A stretch of 64,000 nucleotides of DNA, taken from Schizophyllum amplum. Its lineage: Eukaryota; Basidiomycota; Agaricomycetes; Agaricales; Schizophyllaceae. The notes under the pieces are model-generated. The model did not search any database. It worked only from the letters and a program-made list of their open reading frames with translations, and was not told the origin of the DNA. Of the stretch, positions 39,724 to 50,969 are shown in pieces (the stretch's first letter is position 1; every line of letters starts with the position of its first letter). The position numbers were made by a program, and so were the translations under genes. The stretch covers positions 62,001 through 126,000 of the forward strand of contig VDMD01000045.1 in assembly GCA_007026445.1 (NCBI GenBank), written 5' to 3'.

Positions 39724-41435
39724 ATGTCCATGTCCTACCCACCTCCCCAGGATATCCCCAAGCCGCAAAGCGTGCCACCCCTCCCCCTTCTGCCCATCGA
39801 ACCACCCGACCTCCATGGCTTCGCGCTCCCTTCATTGCTCTCAGACAACACGAGTGATGAGATCCCCGGCTTCACCTACTCGAAGCACCTTATCCCCGCG
39901 TGTCGCACGCGCAGCGTGCCCGCCTCGTACGACATGCCTACCGCAGACCCCCGCGCCCTCGCGAGCAAAGAGCTTAGGAAAGCGGAGATGCAGCGCGTGG
40001 GCGCGGCCATGAAGGATCTTGTGGCGAGCGAGGAGTGGTGGCAGAGTCCGCCCGTCGGCTTCACGCCAGACGCGCCCCTCTTTAATTGCCTGGGCAGATT
40101 CCGCCGCACGTCCGACAGCGGCGCGCGGCTCACGCTGTTCTTCGCGCATGCAAACGGCTTCAATAAAGAGGTATGCTGTCCGTCGGGTGGGTGCACATCG
40201 CTCACATCCGTCTTGTGTACCTTGCGTGCACCAGATATGGTATGCTACCCTCCGCCACCTTTTCACCGGTCCTTGCGCTGCAGACATAGCGGAAGTGTGG
40301 GTTGGGAAGCTGTCCAGCACGGGGAAGCTGCCCTCATCAATCGGGCCGCGCTTCGGGGGTTATGTGCGTCTCCTACGCTTGCCGTTGTGTCCAACTCATG
40401 CGTATGGGATCTGGCAGACTCCTGGCGCGACAACGCGCGCGACATTCTCAACTTTTTGCTGCACTTCATACCAGCGGAGGCGTCGCATGACTCGCTGCCT
40501 GCACATCTCCCGCGGGTGCCCTCAGCGGAAACAGCGACGAGGCGAGTCGCAGGCCTGACGAGGCGACACGTAGTGGCTATTGGGCACTCGTTCGGCGGAT
40601 GTACTAGGTGTGCGGTTATTGTACGCCTCTTGGCAACGAATCAGCTGAAACTGACCAACATTGTCCCCTCCTCCGACGCTTCTGCTCGTCGTCCCTGCAG
40701 CGCGCTTGCCACCTTGACGCCGCCCTACGGCCCTCTGCTGATTCGCAGCCTCGTTTTGATTGACCCGGTCATCATGGCGCCCAAGTCGGGCCATAACAAG
40801 AGCGGATTGCAGGTGCTAGCTAGCGGCGCCGTCGGTCGGCGCGGTCAGTGGGCTTCACGGTAAGATTACCTTTCTATAGCATGGAGAGAAATGCGTCTGA
40901 CAGGATGCCACTAGAGAGGACGCCCGAGAGCAGTTCCTCGCATCGCCCTTCTTCCAGCGATGGGATCCCGAAGTTCTCGACGCCTATGTGCAGAACGGTC
41001 TGTATGAGCAAGATGGACAAGGTGCGGACATGGCGTTATGGGCATCTGCCGCAGACAAATGACAAGCATCAGTCCACCTATGCATGAGCCCCCACGACGA
41101 GGCGCTCATGTTCGCTGAGGGGCGTACGAGCTGGGAGGTCTACAAGCGGCTGCCGTCATTGACTTCGGACGTCGAGCTTCGGTGGATTATGCCCGGCCGG
41201 GACAGAAGGAGTGGGTGTTGCACGGTTCGAAGCAAGCCCGGCTAACAAAGGAATGCTCAACAGTTTAGGATCGGCAGAGGAGGCGGAGAGACGCGTGTGG
41301 CTGCGGCCAGAGAACGCGTCCAATGTGCGGATTGAGGGCGCGGGGCATCTCATACCACATGAGAAGCCAGAGCAGCTGGGTGCGTTGTGGCACTCTTTCA
41401 CAGGGACCTTAGTTTATGGCTTTGATAGCACATGA
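39724..41435 (+). CDS. Alpha/beta hydrolase with an apparent one-base deletion
   Basis: Alpha/beta-fold hydrolase of unknown substrate. It starts MSMSYPPPQDIPKPQ. The oxyanion-side strand reads LTLFFAHANGFNKE and the nucleophile elbow VVAIGHSFGG holds the catalytic Ser. RSLVLIDPVIMAP follows and the catalytic His lies in IEGAGHLIPHEKP near 41330-41370. Exon 1 is 39724-40170; intron 40171-40234; exon 2 begins EIWYATLRHLF. Family-like text continues as EVW at 40292-40300 but then WEAVQHGEAALINRAALRGL in the next frame, implying loss of one base near 40301-40303. Later joins restore normal structure (RGLY|SWRDNARDILNFLLHF; DGQ|VHLCMSPHDEALMFAEG). Either a real mutation, a sequence error or intron 1 retention would change the product. 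No signal peptide is obvious. Confidence 0.8.
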
Positions 41436-41690
41436 GATTGGGAAGTTTGTGGAGAGAAAGGCTGCGTCTTTGAAGGCGCAGATATCAAAGCTATAGAATA
41501 TTTGAGATTGTAGCATTTGCGGTATGCTAATCGAACATTATCCACGTGATCGGAAGGGGCCGCGGCGGATGCCGGACCGAATGCCGCGGATTTGCCGGGC
41601 AGCTACGCAAGTGTTGTCCCGACCTCATTTTATGTCCACCGTCTGCTGCTTCGACTCTGCTCGTCTTCTAGGCATTTTCTAACTTCTGGC

Positions 41691-43822
41691 ATGTCTCTAT
41701 GGCTGCCCAGACCGTCGCCGGCCGGTCTCGCTCGTTCCTGTAGCCGCGCCTACGCGCCTCGCCGCCTTCCGATCGCCGCCCACCAGCAGCTTGTGCGCCA
41801 TCATGCGCCAGCCGCATTCTCCACGTCCCGATACGTCTGGGAGGAGAAGAAGGAGACGACCCCGACCTCGAAGCCCGACGTGCCTGCGAAGCCGGACGTG
41901 GTGAACGGTCCGCCGGCGACGAAGGAGAGCTCGCCCCAGCCGCAGGCCCCGCTTGGCAAGCGCGTCTGGAAGAAAGTCAAGCATGAGGCGGCGCATTACT
42001 GGAACGGTAGCAAGCTGCTTGTTTCGGAAGTGCGCATCTCGGCGCGTCTGCAGTGGAAGATTCTGCATGGCGAGACGCTCACACGACGTGAGAGGAGACA
42101 GGTGTGTGTCAGCCACGAAGGATCCCGAGGCGACCGTGCTGACTCCCTCGCAGCTTCGGCGCACGACGCAGGATATCTTGCGTCTCGTGCCCTTTGCAGT
42201 CTTTGTTGTCGTTCCCTTCATGGAGTTGCTGCTCCCGGTCGCCCTCAAGTTGTTCCCCAACATGCTCCCGTCCACTTTCGAGGATAAGTTTGCCGCCCAG
42301 GAGAAGGAGCGCAAGCTTCTTCGTGTTCGTCTAGAGATGGCCAAGTTCCTCCAGGAGACGCTCCGTGAATCCGGTCTGCGCGCCAATGCGCATATCGTTG
42401 GCAGCGACGCCTTCAAAGAATTCTTCCGCAAGGTGCGCACCGCCAGGCTTCCCATCATGCACTACTTACCGTACTCTAGGTCCGCGTTACTGGCGAGCGC
42501 CCCTCTACCGAAGACGTCATCAACGTGGCGAAGCTTTTCGACGACGATCTCACCCTGGACAACCTCTCCCGCCCGCAGCTTGTGTCCATGTGCCGCTACA
42601 TGGGCCTGAACGCGTTCGGCACCGACAACTTCCTCCGTGGTGCTATTCGCAGCCGCCTCAGCAACCTCCGCCGCGACGACGAACTCATCTTCCACGAGGG
42701 CGTCGATGAGCTGAGTGTGCCCGAGCTTCACGCGGCCTGCCAGTCGCGCGGTATCCGCACGAGCGGCACGTCGCCTTCGCGCTTGCGCGAGGAGCTCACC
42801 ACCTGGATTAAGCTGCACTTGCACAACCGCGTCTCGGGCGTTCTGCTCATCCTTGGCCGCGCCTTCTTCTTCGACCGCACCCCGGGCAAGGATGAGGACG
42901 GCCGGACTGCGGTCATCAAGTCCCTGGAGGCCGTGCTGAGCAGCTTGCCCGACAACCTGCTCAACGAGGCCGAGATCGAGGTCGATGCGGCTGCGACGTA
43001 CAAGCAGAAGCTCGAGGTCTTGCAGCAGCAGGAGGAGCTCATCGAGGATGAGGAGGAACAGGAGGAGAAGGAGGAGCTTGCCCGTCGGGCTAAGCGTGAG
43101 GCTGACGAGGAGATTGCTCGACGTGCCAAGCGTGAGGCTGATGAGGCTGAGGCCCAGGCTGCTGAGGACCTCCTTCCCGACTCCGAGGTACGTGCTAAAA
43201 TTGTTCTGCTGCTTTTGTGCTGACGCTTTGCAGTTTGGTTTGGACAACGAGAACGCCCGCATGACCACGGAGCAGCTCAAGGAGCTCTCTGAAGCGCTAA
43301 ACGTCCTTTCTGCCAAGTCCAGCGTGCTCAAGGAACGTGACGAACTGCGCGCACTTATGGAGGAGAACTTGCAAGCTGAGGAGGTATGTTGTCCTCTGGT
43401 CACTGTGTACTCGCCACTCACCCCGCCACCAGGACCCCAAGTCACCCTCGGGCGCGCTCACCAAGCGCATCCGCTCCATGTTGACCAAGATCGACGGACA
43501 GCTCCAGGACTATGACAACCGCGTCGGCAGCTCGCTGCAGATGATCACCGCCGACCCGCAAGGCCGCATCTCCGTCCAGGACCTCGAGAAGGCGCTCGCC
43601 GTCATCAAGCACAAGCCGGACGACGAGGTCGGGCAGGCGGTGATCCGCAAGCTCGACGTCGACAAGGACGGGTTCGTCGAGTTGGAGCACGTGCTCGGGC
43701 TGGTGCGCGAAGAGGGGCTGGGGACGGTCATCGACGACACGGCCCAGTCGATCCTCGGGCAGGGCAAGGAGCTGAAGAGCGAGAAGCCGAGGAAGGAGGA
43801 TATCGTGAAGGAGCAAGATTAG
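41691..43822 (+). CDS. LETM1/Mdm38-like mitochondrial inner-membrane protein
   Basis: LETM1 proteins maintain mitochondrial K+/H+ exchange and organelle volume and interact with mitoribosomes. Five exons (41691-42101, 42154-42432, 42480-43187, 43234-43383, 43433-43822) give 645 residues, all in frame. An Arg-rich presequence ([20 protein letters not shown]) precedes [20 protein letters not shown]. The single membrane segment is [19 protein letters not shown]. The LETM ribosome-binding-like domain has [40 protein letters not shown] and LRREL-like helices with a tryptophan-containing [10 protein letters not shown] Glu/Lys coiled coil follows, then an EF-hand-like loop [12 protein letters not shown] near residue 600 whose last position is His rather than Glu/Asp, so calcium binding is doubtful. 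Confidence 0.95.
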
Positions 43823-44075
43823 ACGCGACCTCCACTCAACCCGAAGTATCTTTATAGGCGCACGATGTGCGCGTCTAATAAGTAATAATTCACATATAGA
43901 CCTTCTGCCTCTGTATACACTTACAGGCAAGCCTCATGCTGTGTAACTTTTGTGCAAACGCTCGACATTGGAACTCCCAGGGAAATTCGGCCAAGACGGC
44001 AACCAATGCCTTCCATATGTGGTAAATACCAGCGGCCCGCCTTCCGGTTTGAGCCCCAACTTGTGGTCTACCTCG

Positions 44076-45477
44076 ATGGCGGACGCGAAACCACTCAGCT
44101 TCCTCGACTTGGTCGCGCGATGCGATACCTTCAACATCGCCTCTGATGCAGATGAAATTCTCCTGCCGCTTCACCTAACCTCATCTCCTAGCAGCGCGAA
44201 GATCGGGCTCCTGCGCCCTGTCATCGTCGAGCTCTTGCGCAAAGAGAACGAGCGGGCAGACGCCGAGGCTATATGGGACTTTCTTGATGCACCAAACCGT
44301 GTGAGCTTTGCCCGGCGCTTGAACACACCTGCGAGACGCTCGGCGGCGATGCGCGAGTTGTGCGAGCGGTGGCGCGACGACGGCGCGTTCCCCGATGTCT
44401 GCGGTCCGCGTAAGTGGCGAGGGGAGTTGTACCCGTAAGTCATGATCTACATCTCCTCTTTTTTGGCTGATTCACTGTGCTTCGAGTGTCTACGCAGATC
44501 CATTCGCCGCCCACGATTATCCGACGCCCGAACAATGGGATGCGCCTGACGCGGGTGTCCTCAACTTCGCGTTCGATATGGAGCGCTCTGCATGTGCTCT
44601 GTTTGGCATAGTGACCTATGGCGTGCACATGTCCGCCTTTGAGGAGGATGCGAATGGCACGCTCAGGATATGGGTGCCGACGCGCGCGAAGACAAAGCAG
44701 ACGTGCGTGTACCACTCCGTCATCTACTAAAATTTACCCTACGGCATACTATTCTACCCTTCAAATGCGGGCATCCCTTTCTCTGTCCACTGACTATTCT
44801 GCGCAGCTGGCCCGGCTATCTTGATAATACCGTCGCTGGTGGCATCCCGAGCGGGATGTCTGCGTGGGACTCGCTCGTGAAGGAGTGCATGGAAGAGGCC
44901 AGCATCGACGCCGATGTCGTCAGCCGTCACTGCCGCTGCACAGGTGCCGTTAGTTACTTCTTCAGGTACCTACGCCTTTCATCGACGTCTCCTTCCCTGA
45001 ATTAACACAAAATTGTGCAGAACACCGGAGGGATGGCTACAGCCAGAAGTGGAGTCAGCATTTCTTTGTCCTTCTCCCCAATTTTCTAGCTCACTCATGC
45101 TTCCTAGGTATGTATACGACCTGCGCATACCGACAGGCGCAGACCCGAATCTTTTCAAGCCCAAGCCTTTAGATGGCGAAGTCGAATCTTTTGAGGTGAG
45201 TAATTCGATCCGTTTTATTTTTTCTCTTCTATCACTGATCCGATTTTTAGTTCCTCTCGCAGGATGAGGTTGTATCCAAGATGCGGGCGGGACAGTTCAA
45301 ATACAACTGCGCGACCGGCAAGTGGTGTCTAGCCAACGCGGGCTCTGGCAACTGACGGAAATTGCAGTTCTAATAGATCTGCTTATTCGCCTGGGATACA
45401 TCACTCCCGAAAATGAGCCACACTACCTACAGCTTCTGACTCGCCTTCATCGCCGCTTCGACATCGACAAGTGGTAG
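44076..45477 (+). CDS. Nudix hydrolase with DUF4743-like N-terminal domain
   Basis: Nudix enzymes cleave nucleoside diphosphates linked to another moiety. Here the layout resembles the Nudix domain attached to fungal thiamine pyrophosphokinase (Tnr3), which hydrolyses oxidised thiamine diphosphates; that role is inferred. It starts MADAKPLSFLDLVARCDTF. The first domain contains VSFARRLNTPARRSAAMREL, and the next exon VYADPFAAHDYPTPEQWD and FDMERSACALFGIVTYGVHM. The Nudix box reads GGIPSGMSAWDSLVKECMEE followed by ASI, where the usual REuxEE core is KECMEE. It ends LLTRLHRRFDIDKW. Roughly seven exons with introns near 50-70 nt. No thiamine pyrophosphokinase domain follows, so it is a stand-alone Nudix protein. 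Confidence 0.85.
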
Positions 45478-46042
45478 ATGAGAAGAGTAGAATGCAGCAG
45501 CAGATGGGTGCTCATATACTTACATAAATGGGGCTCGCTCGGAACCGGGTGCGTGCTTGCCTAGATGCTTCGGATTGCATGCTGAGCTCTTCCCGGCAGT
45601 CATAAATATGTATGCATACGACACACAAAGTAGGTTCTTGCGCAGCTATCCAACGAATCCATCCATGTTAGGCCTTCAGACTGCCATCGGATAGCCATTT
45701 GAAAGCGTGAATGCAGCGTACGTCCAGAAGGCTTGATGTCCTCGAACCGTGAACAAGTACAACGTGGATGACGGCGCTCCACGGGACTCCAGCTCACTCA
45801 AGTCGGTCATGATGCGAGTTTTGACCCACATTTCTATATCCAAGCTGCGTACTGGCCACCTCACCTACGGAAATAAGGCAGGAATTACGCATGGACTCTC
45901 GCGCGCAGTCGCAGTAGCTACAGATGACTCTTGCAGCACGAACCTCACGAGTATAATAGTAATACTTAGCATACCTACCAACTACCTACCTACTCGATTG
46001 AAATTCGGTGACGTTGACAGTAAGCATCGTGGGGCGTGATTC
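45478..46042. other. Convergent intergenic region, no gene seen
   Basis: Between the Nudix stop (plus) and the kinase C-terminus (minus). Contains a short TACC-rich run near 45975-46000. No RNA gene or coding motif was recognised. Confidence 0.45.
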
Positions 46043-47446
46043 CTACATGGGGGCTATCAACCGAGGAAACCACTCCGCGTACAGTGGATCGCTGAGCATA
46101 GTTTCCCCCTCGAGGTCACTCCTCGGGGGCTTCTCGATTGTATCCAGATGGCTGCGCACCGTCTGCTGCTAGTCCCCAATGAGATTCTCGGGCGCGACTG
46201 AGAAAGGCTCAGGCCAGGTGAATTCGCCCAAAAATCGTCAGCCGGATCCGATAACAATTCGGTTATGCGAAACGAATCCGGCTTCTGCAGTACGGTCACG
46301 GCAGGCGGATCACCTTGTCCAAGGCGCTGCCCAACCCTTGGTCCATGGTCAGAGGCGTCGTAAAGCGGGTGCCCTCGAAGCTGAGGAGCGACGGCCATGA
46401 ACCGGCGGATCCATCCATTGTAGCCAGGCGCCTCTCGGAAACCCAAGGCGCGGACATAATCGACAAACTGCCCAAAAACGGGCGGATACCCGGCACAGAG
46501 CGCGGAGCCGAACCACTTCTGCTTGGCCGCGCATGTATCGGCTGAGCGCAGGTCACGCCAAGGGAGCGCGCCACAAAGAAGTTTGACGACCGTGTAAGCC
46601 AACGACTCCAGGTCGTCTCGGCGCGATGGATCTAGGACGTGGCTCATCGAAATGCGTGTCATCTCGCTATGGACGGTGCTCACTGTGATGGTGGAGATGC
46701 ACGTTCAAGCTCGCGTATGCCTTTGTCCCGATGAGATGGCGCATGGTGCTCTCGCCGACGTGCTCTAAGGTGGAAGAGTCGCGGTAGACCCTCGCAAAGC
46801 CAAAGTCGATGAGCTTGATCAGCCCCGATGCGGGGTTGAGGTCGAATAGAAAATTATGCGGCTTGATGTCGCAGTGTACGATGTGGTGGGCATGAACATG
46901 CTGGATTGCGTCGAGCTGTGCACGAAGTAAGTAATAAATAATCAATCAGGGCACGGATGTGCCGCAACAATGAGGCGCGACTCACCATCTGGCACGTTAG
47001 TGCCACGAGGTTTGGCATTGTGAGCCCGCCCGTGCTCGCCAGCGAAGAGGCAAGATCCCTCCCGAGCCGCTCCATAACGAGGTACTCAAAGCCCTGCGAT
47101 CGGTCCCAAGCGTACACGACGGGTATGTTTGGGTGGCCTGGAACCAGCGGCGTTCAGCGACGAGGAGTGAAATCCGAGAGACCTGAGCGACCGGGCATGA
47201 GTGACTCACCTCTGAGCATCAACAAAGCGCATGCTTCGTGGCGCAGCATAGGATTGGTGATCTTCCACGCCCAACGGCTTCTCTTCACGGCAACGACCGT
47301 GCTCGTCGTGGGATGGCTTGTAACGCATCCAATGTACACTTTGCCTGTCCAGAAATTTCAGTCGTCTCGGGCTCGCGTCGACCGTTGCTGACACTCGACT
47401 CCCCGTAGCCGCCAAAGCCGATGATGTCTTCGAGTTCAAGACGCAT
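46043..47446 (-). CDS. CK1-like protein kinase, C-terminus possibly disrupted
   Basis: Casein-kinase-1-like Ser/Thr kinase. It starts MRLELEDIIGFGGYGES (glycine loop), then after an intron GKVYIGCVTSHPTTSTVVAV with the ATP-binding Lys in VAVKRS. HPNIPVVYAWDRSQGFEYLV leads to the catalytic loop HHIVHCDIKPHNFLF (HCD instead of HRD, as common in CK1) and LIDFGFARVYRD with the metal-binding Asp. A 52-nt intron joins HHN|PSRRDDLESLAY. All catalytic residues are present. The end is uncertain. One frame stays open to 46057, while another contains TWPEPFSVAPENLIGD, then TAG at 46169-46171, then QQTVRSHLDTIEKPP to a stop at 46043. Either a long intron ends at that TAG or the tail carries a frameshift and nonsense change. 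Confidence 0.75.
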
Positions 47447-48015
47447 TGCGACACGTCTGGTTCAGTTGTGGGTGGCACGTTAGTAGTAGAGTATGAGAGC
47501 AACGCCACGCGGCTTCGTGGTTCGCTTTACATAAGATTAAACGCCGCTCCGTAATAGTAGAGAGACACTCAAAGCACAACTCAACGTTCAAGGCGCGCGG
47601 GACGCTGAAGCTGGTCTCGTGGCCCTTGACTGGAAGTCGAAGAATGACGAATGAACATGGACGGGAACTTTCAGCAAGCCTTTCAATTGTCTTCAGCTTG
47701 GCGGGCTGTGAGGTCGAGGTTCTGTCAGGCCAAGGCTGGGGATGGGTGCTGGTGGGCGCTAGCGGAGACGACTGATGTCATCATGCAGCAAGGTCAACTT
47801 CCTCGTGACCGTCTCTACAGACTGCAGTTGCAATCTTGGAGTCATGGTGGTGCTCTGTCGCTAGCGGGCCTACGTCGACGTACGTCGCGCTCTAGGTCAT
47901 TCTCCAGAGCGCGGGGTATATAAAGGCTGGCCATGAACTAGCCAAAAACATTATCTTTCCGCACCGTTAACACACATACACTCTCACCCACTCACCAACA
48001 CACACCTCAAACAAC
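47447..48015 (+). promoter_or_regulatory. Promoter of the small hydrophilic protein gene, with TATA box and possible HSE
   Basis: TATATAAA at 47917-47924 lies 99 nt before the ATG at 48016, followed by a C/A-rich leader. A GAActTTC inverted heat-shock half-site pair sits at 47666-47673. No gene is seen in this interval. Confidence 0.5.
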
Positions 48016-48596
48016 ATGTCTGTGAACGACAAGAAGTTGAACCAGGGCTTCGGTGGGTGCAACATTTCCATGGCCATCCAACGAGCGATGGTCTGACGTG
48101 CATTCAGGCGCCGACGTCTACCCCGGCGTTGCGAACCCGACCGCATCGTCGAACCTATCCAACCCGATGCGCAACAACATGGTCGAGGACCCTACCTCAG
48201 CCGAGCGTGGTGCCGGCGCCGGCCCTGATTTCGACGGCGACCGCCAGGCGAAGCGTAACTTCAGCAAGACCGCGGGCGTCGTGGAGGGCCGCCCAGGTAT
48301 CATTGAGTCGGCGCAGATTGACCCGTTGAGCGAGACGTCAAACAAGGGTACGTTGACGAGTCACGAGAAATTGTGGAAAACGGGCGACTTACGCGCACTC
48401 AGATGATGGTTGGGCAAATGCTTCGCAGACGCCCGGTGGCGCACAGACACGCACCGCTGGTGTAGCCGGCACGGCCACAAATCTGGCGTCCGGCGCTGCG
48501 TCGGTAGCATCTGGCACGGCTCAGGCCGCGTATGGCTACGCGATGGGCGACGAGCAGGCGAAGAAGGCGGGCAAGGAGGCTGTCTTTGGGAAGTAA
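48016..48596 (+). CDS. Small hydrophilic protein, possibly stress-related, family not recognised
   Basis: Three exons (48016-48052, 48108-48347, 48403-48596) give 156 residues. The N-terminal two thirds are polar and Asn/Gly/Asp-rich (MSVNDKKLNQGFGADVYPGV; SAERGAGAGPDFDGDRQAKR). The C-terminus is an Ala/Gly/Thr/Ser repeat-like helix (TAGVAGTATNLASGAASVAS, then GTAQAAYGYAMGDEQAKKAG) ending KEAVFGK. It has no signal peptide, Cys or membrane segment. The overall composition recalls hydrophilins and LEA-like proteins, and it has a strong TATA promoter, but neither point proves a function. Confidence 0.75.
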
Positions 48597-49494
48597 TGGG
48601 ACGTTACTGGGCAAGAATAAATGTGTATTTTTAGTGGAATGCATCGGAGCCTGAGGGCGATACTCGCGCAGTGAATTGTCGGCCTACAGAGACAAGTCGA
48701 AGGAGTGTTGAACTTTGAAGCTTCCCACGCACTGTTTGCGCTGTGAGAGGGGCACGGATTGCGCGATTCAGGCGAATGTCACGCCCGCAGAAGATGTGTG
48801 ACCCAACGCGTTGAGGACATGAATCTGAGAAGAGTGGCCATGTTCGCGTCTGCCGGAGTGTGAGCACTGAGGGCGCTGCAAGCACCGGCCGTCCGTCGGC
48901 GTCAGGGCAGAAGGGGTGGCAGAGCATGCGGTGCCGCATGCAGTTGACTGGCAATTGCCGAGCGCAACTTGAATCGATTTGTTTTGGCGACCAAACTCCG
49001 CTTTGGATCCTCGTCATCCCCCTCATCTTCCCAAAAGTTCAGCACCCAGCACCGACGAGCAACACCCCGCTCTCTGGCGTCGTCGACACCCGGCTGACCC
49101 TAGAGCACACGGTCGCCACCATTCTTCAAGAAAGGAACCAAGACCTCCGACTTCTCTGTCGCGAGTGAGTCCTTTCCGCCTTTCACACCCCAACGATCGC
49201 TCACAGCGCGCCCCAGGTGGTCATCCGTGCGAGGTTTGTGCTGACGGACTATTTTGCTCGCCGCCGCTGACCTGCCCCCAGGGGAACCACCCTAACACGC
49301 CCAAATCAACTCGTACAAACTTTTTTTGACTGACGCGCCCCGCCCGTTTACCGGCGCCGTCCGCCCGGATCGACAAGACCGCGGCGGTACAGGTTCGGTA
49401 CTTAACCAAGGCAGCCACCATACACGCCCTTCCCCCATCGGACGTCCAGTCCACCTCTCCCGGCTCATCCACCACAATCACCACCATCATCACC
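48597..49494 (+). promoter_or_regulatory. Intergenic; long ATG-free leader before ornithine decarboxylase
   Basis: No gene is supported. The last 300 nt (about 49190-49494) are C-rich and contain no ATG, consistent with a transcribed 5' leader. No TATA box was found. Confidence 0.4.
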
Positions 49495-50969
49495 ATGTCC
49501 CAGGTCCAGGTCCTCCCGGCCACCAGCCCCATCGCCTTTGCGCGCCCACGCTCCATCTCCACCGTACATGTCTCCTCGTCGCCCTCTCTTCGTCTCACCG
49601 CTGCCAGCGACGAGACGGGCGAAGATATCTTCGACGCCCTACCTGCCCTTCACTACGGGCACCGTGAGGTCCACCTCCGCAACGGCATCATGCACGCGTC
49701 CCGCGCCTCTGCCGCCGGACAGGCTGACTCCGAGCGCGCCTTCTTCGTGGCTGACCTCGGTCAGGTCGCCCTCCAGCATGACCGCTGGACTGCTGCCCTC
49801 CCCGAGATTCACCCATTCTACGCCGTCAAGTGCAACCCGGACCCGTATGTTATTCGCCTGCTCGCTGCCCTCGGCACGGGCTTCGACTGTGCGTCGAACA
49901 ACGAAATCTCCCAAGTACTGCGTATCGGCGGCATCGACCCGTCGCGAATCATCTTCGCCAACCCGTGCAAGGCAGCCAGCTTCGTGCGCGCCGCCGGTCG
50001 CGCCGGTGTGCACACCATGACGTTCGACAACGCGGACGAGCTGCACAAGATTGCGCGTACTCACCCTGCCGCGCGTCTCGTTCTGCGCATCCTCACGGAC
50101 GACTCCAAGGCGCTCTGCCGCCTCGGCCTCAAGTTCGGCGCTCCGCTCGTCTCCGCGCCCGGCCTCTTGGCAACGGCTCGCTCGCTCGGGCTGAACGTCG
50201 TCGGCGTCAGCTTCCACGTCGGCAGCGGGTGCTATGACCCAGACGTGTACGCGGATGCGATCGCGCGCGCGGCTGCAACGTTCGCGATGGGCCGTGAGGC
50301 AGGCTACGACTTCACGCTGCTCGACATTGGTGGCGGATTCGAGGATGCGACCTTCGAGGCCGCTGCGCGCGTTCTGCGCGAAGCTATCAACGTGCACTTC
50401 CCTGACCGGCGCGAGCGGGGCATTCGCATCATCGCTGAGCCTGGGCGGTTCTTCGTGTCGACTGCCTTCAGCATCGCCACGAACATCATCGCGCGCCGTG
50501 CGACGGACGACGAGGCTGCCGGTGAATCTGAGGATGAAGTCAAGGCGATGTGTACGTGCTATGGTCATTCCTCTCTAAAAATACTGACCACCTCACAGAC
50601 TACATCAACGACGGCGTCTACGGCGCGTTCAACTGCATCATGTTCGACCACCAGGTCGTGCAGCCGTACGTGCTCTCCATGGGCGGCTCGTTCCACGTGC
50701 CCGCGGGCGCGCAGACGCAGGCCTGCAGCGTCTGGGGCCCGACGTGCGACTCGATCGACCTCGTCAGCAAGCGCGCGATCCTGCCACGAGCGCTCCAGGT
50801 CGGTGACTGGCTTGGGTTCGACAACATGGGCGCGTACACGGTATGCGCGGCAAGCCAGTTCAATGGGTTCGATGTCAGCCGGGTGATCTACACGGCGGGT
50901 GGAATGGGTGGCGCGGAGGCGCGTGCGGCCCTCAAGCGGCTCGCAGCGGAGGGCTGGGGCCACAAGTAA
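49495..50969 (+). CDS. Ornithine decarboxylase
   Basis: PLP-dependent enzyme that converts ornithine to putrescine, the first step of polyamine synthesis. Two exons (49495-50551, 50599-50969) give 475 residues. The PLP lysine is K112 in HPFYAVKCNPDP. GTGFDCASNNEI, VVGVSFHVGSGCYDP, LLDIGGGFED and IIAEPGRFFVSTAF form the fold-III barrel. Exon 2 carries YINDGVYGAFNCIMFDH and the substrate-binding cysteine in WGPTCDSIDLV, which comes from the partner subunit of the dimer. The C-terminus ends GWGHK without the long PEST tail of mammalian enzymes. An N-terminal Ser-rich extension of about 45 residues precedes the catalytic domain. The 930-nt antisense frame reflects codon bias only. Confidence 0.97.

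Noticed and set aside
41020..41100. Second frame break in the alpha/beta hydrolase
   Set aside because: An intron starting GTGCGG after GGACAAG and ending CATCAG restores frame (DGQ|VHLCMSPHDE), so no mutation is needed.
46625..46690. Frame break after HHH in the CK1-like kinase
   Set aside because: A 52-nt GT-AG intron joins it cleanly to NPSRRDDLESLAY.
49639..50568. 309-codon frame antisense to ornithine decarboxylase
   Set aside because: Codon-bias shadow; no splice structure or motif.
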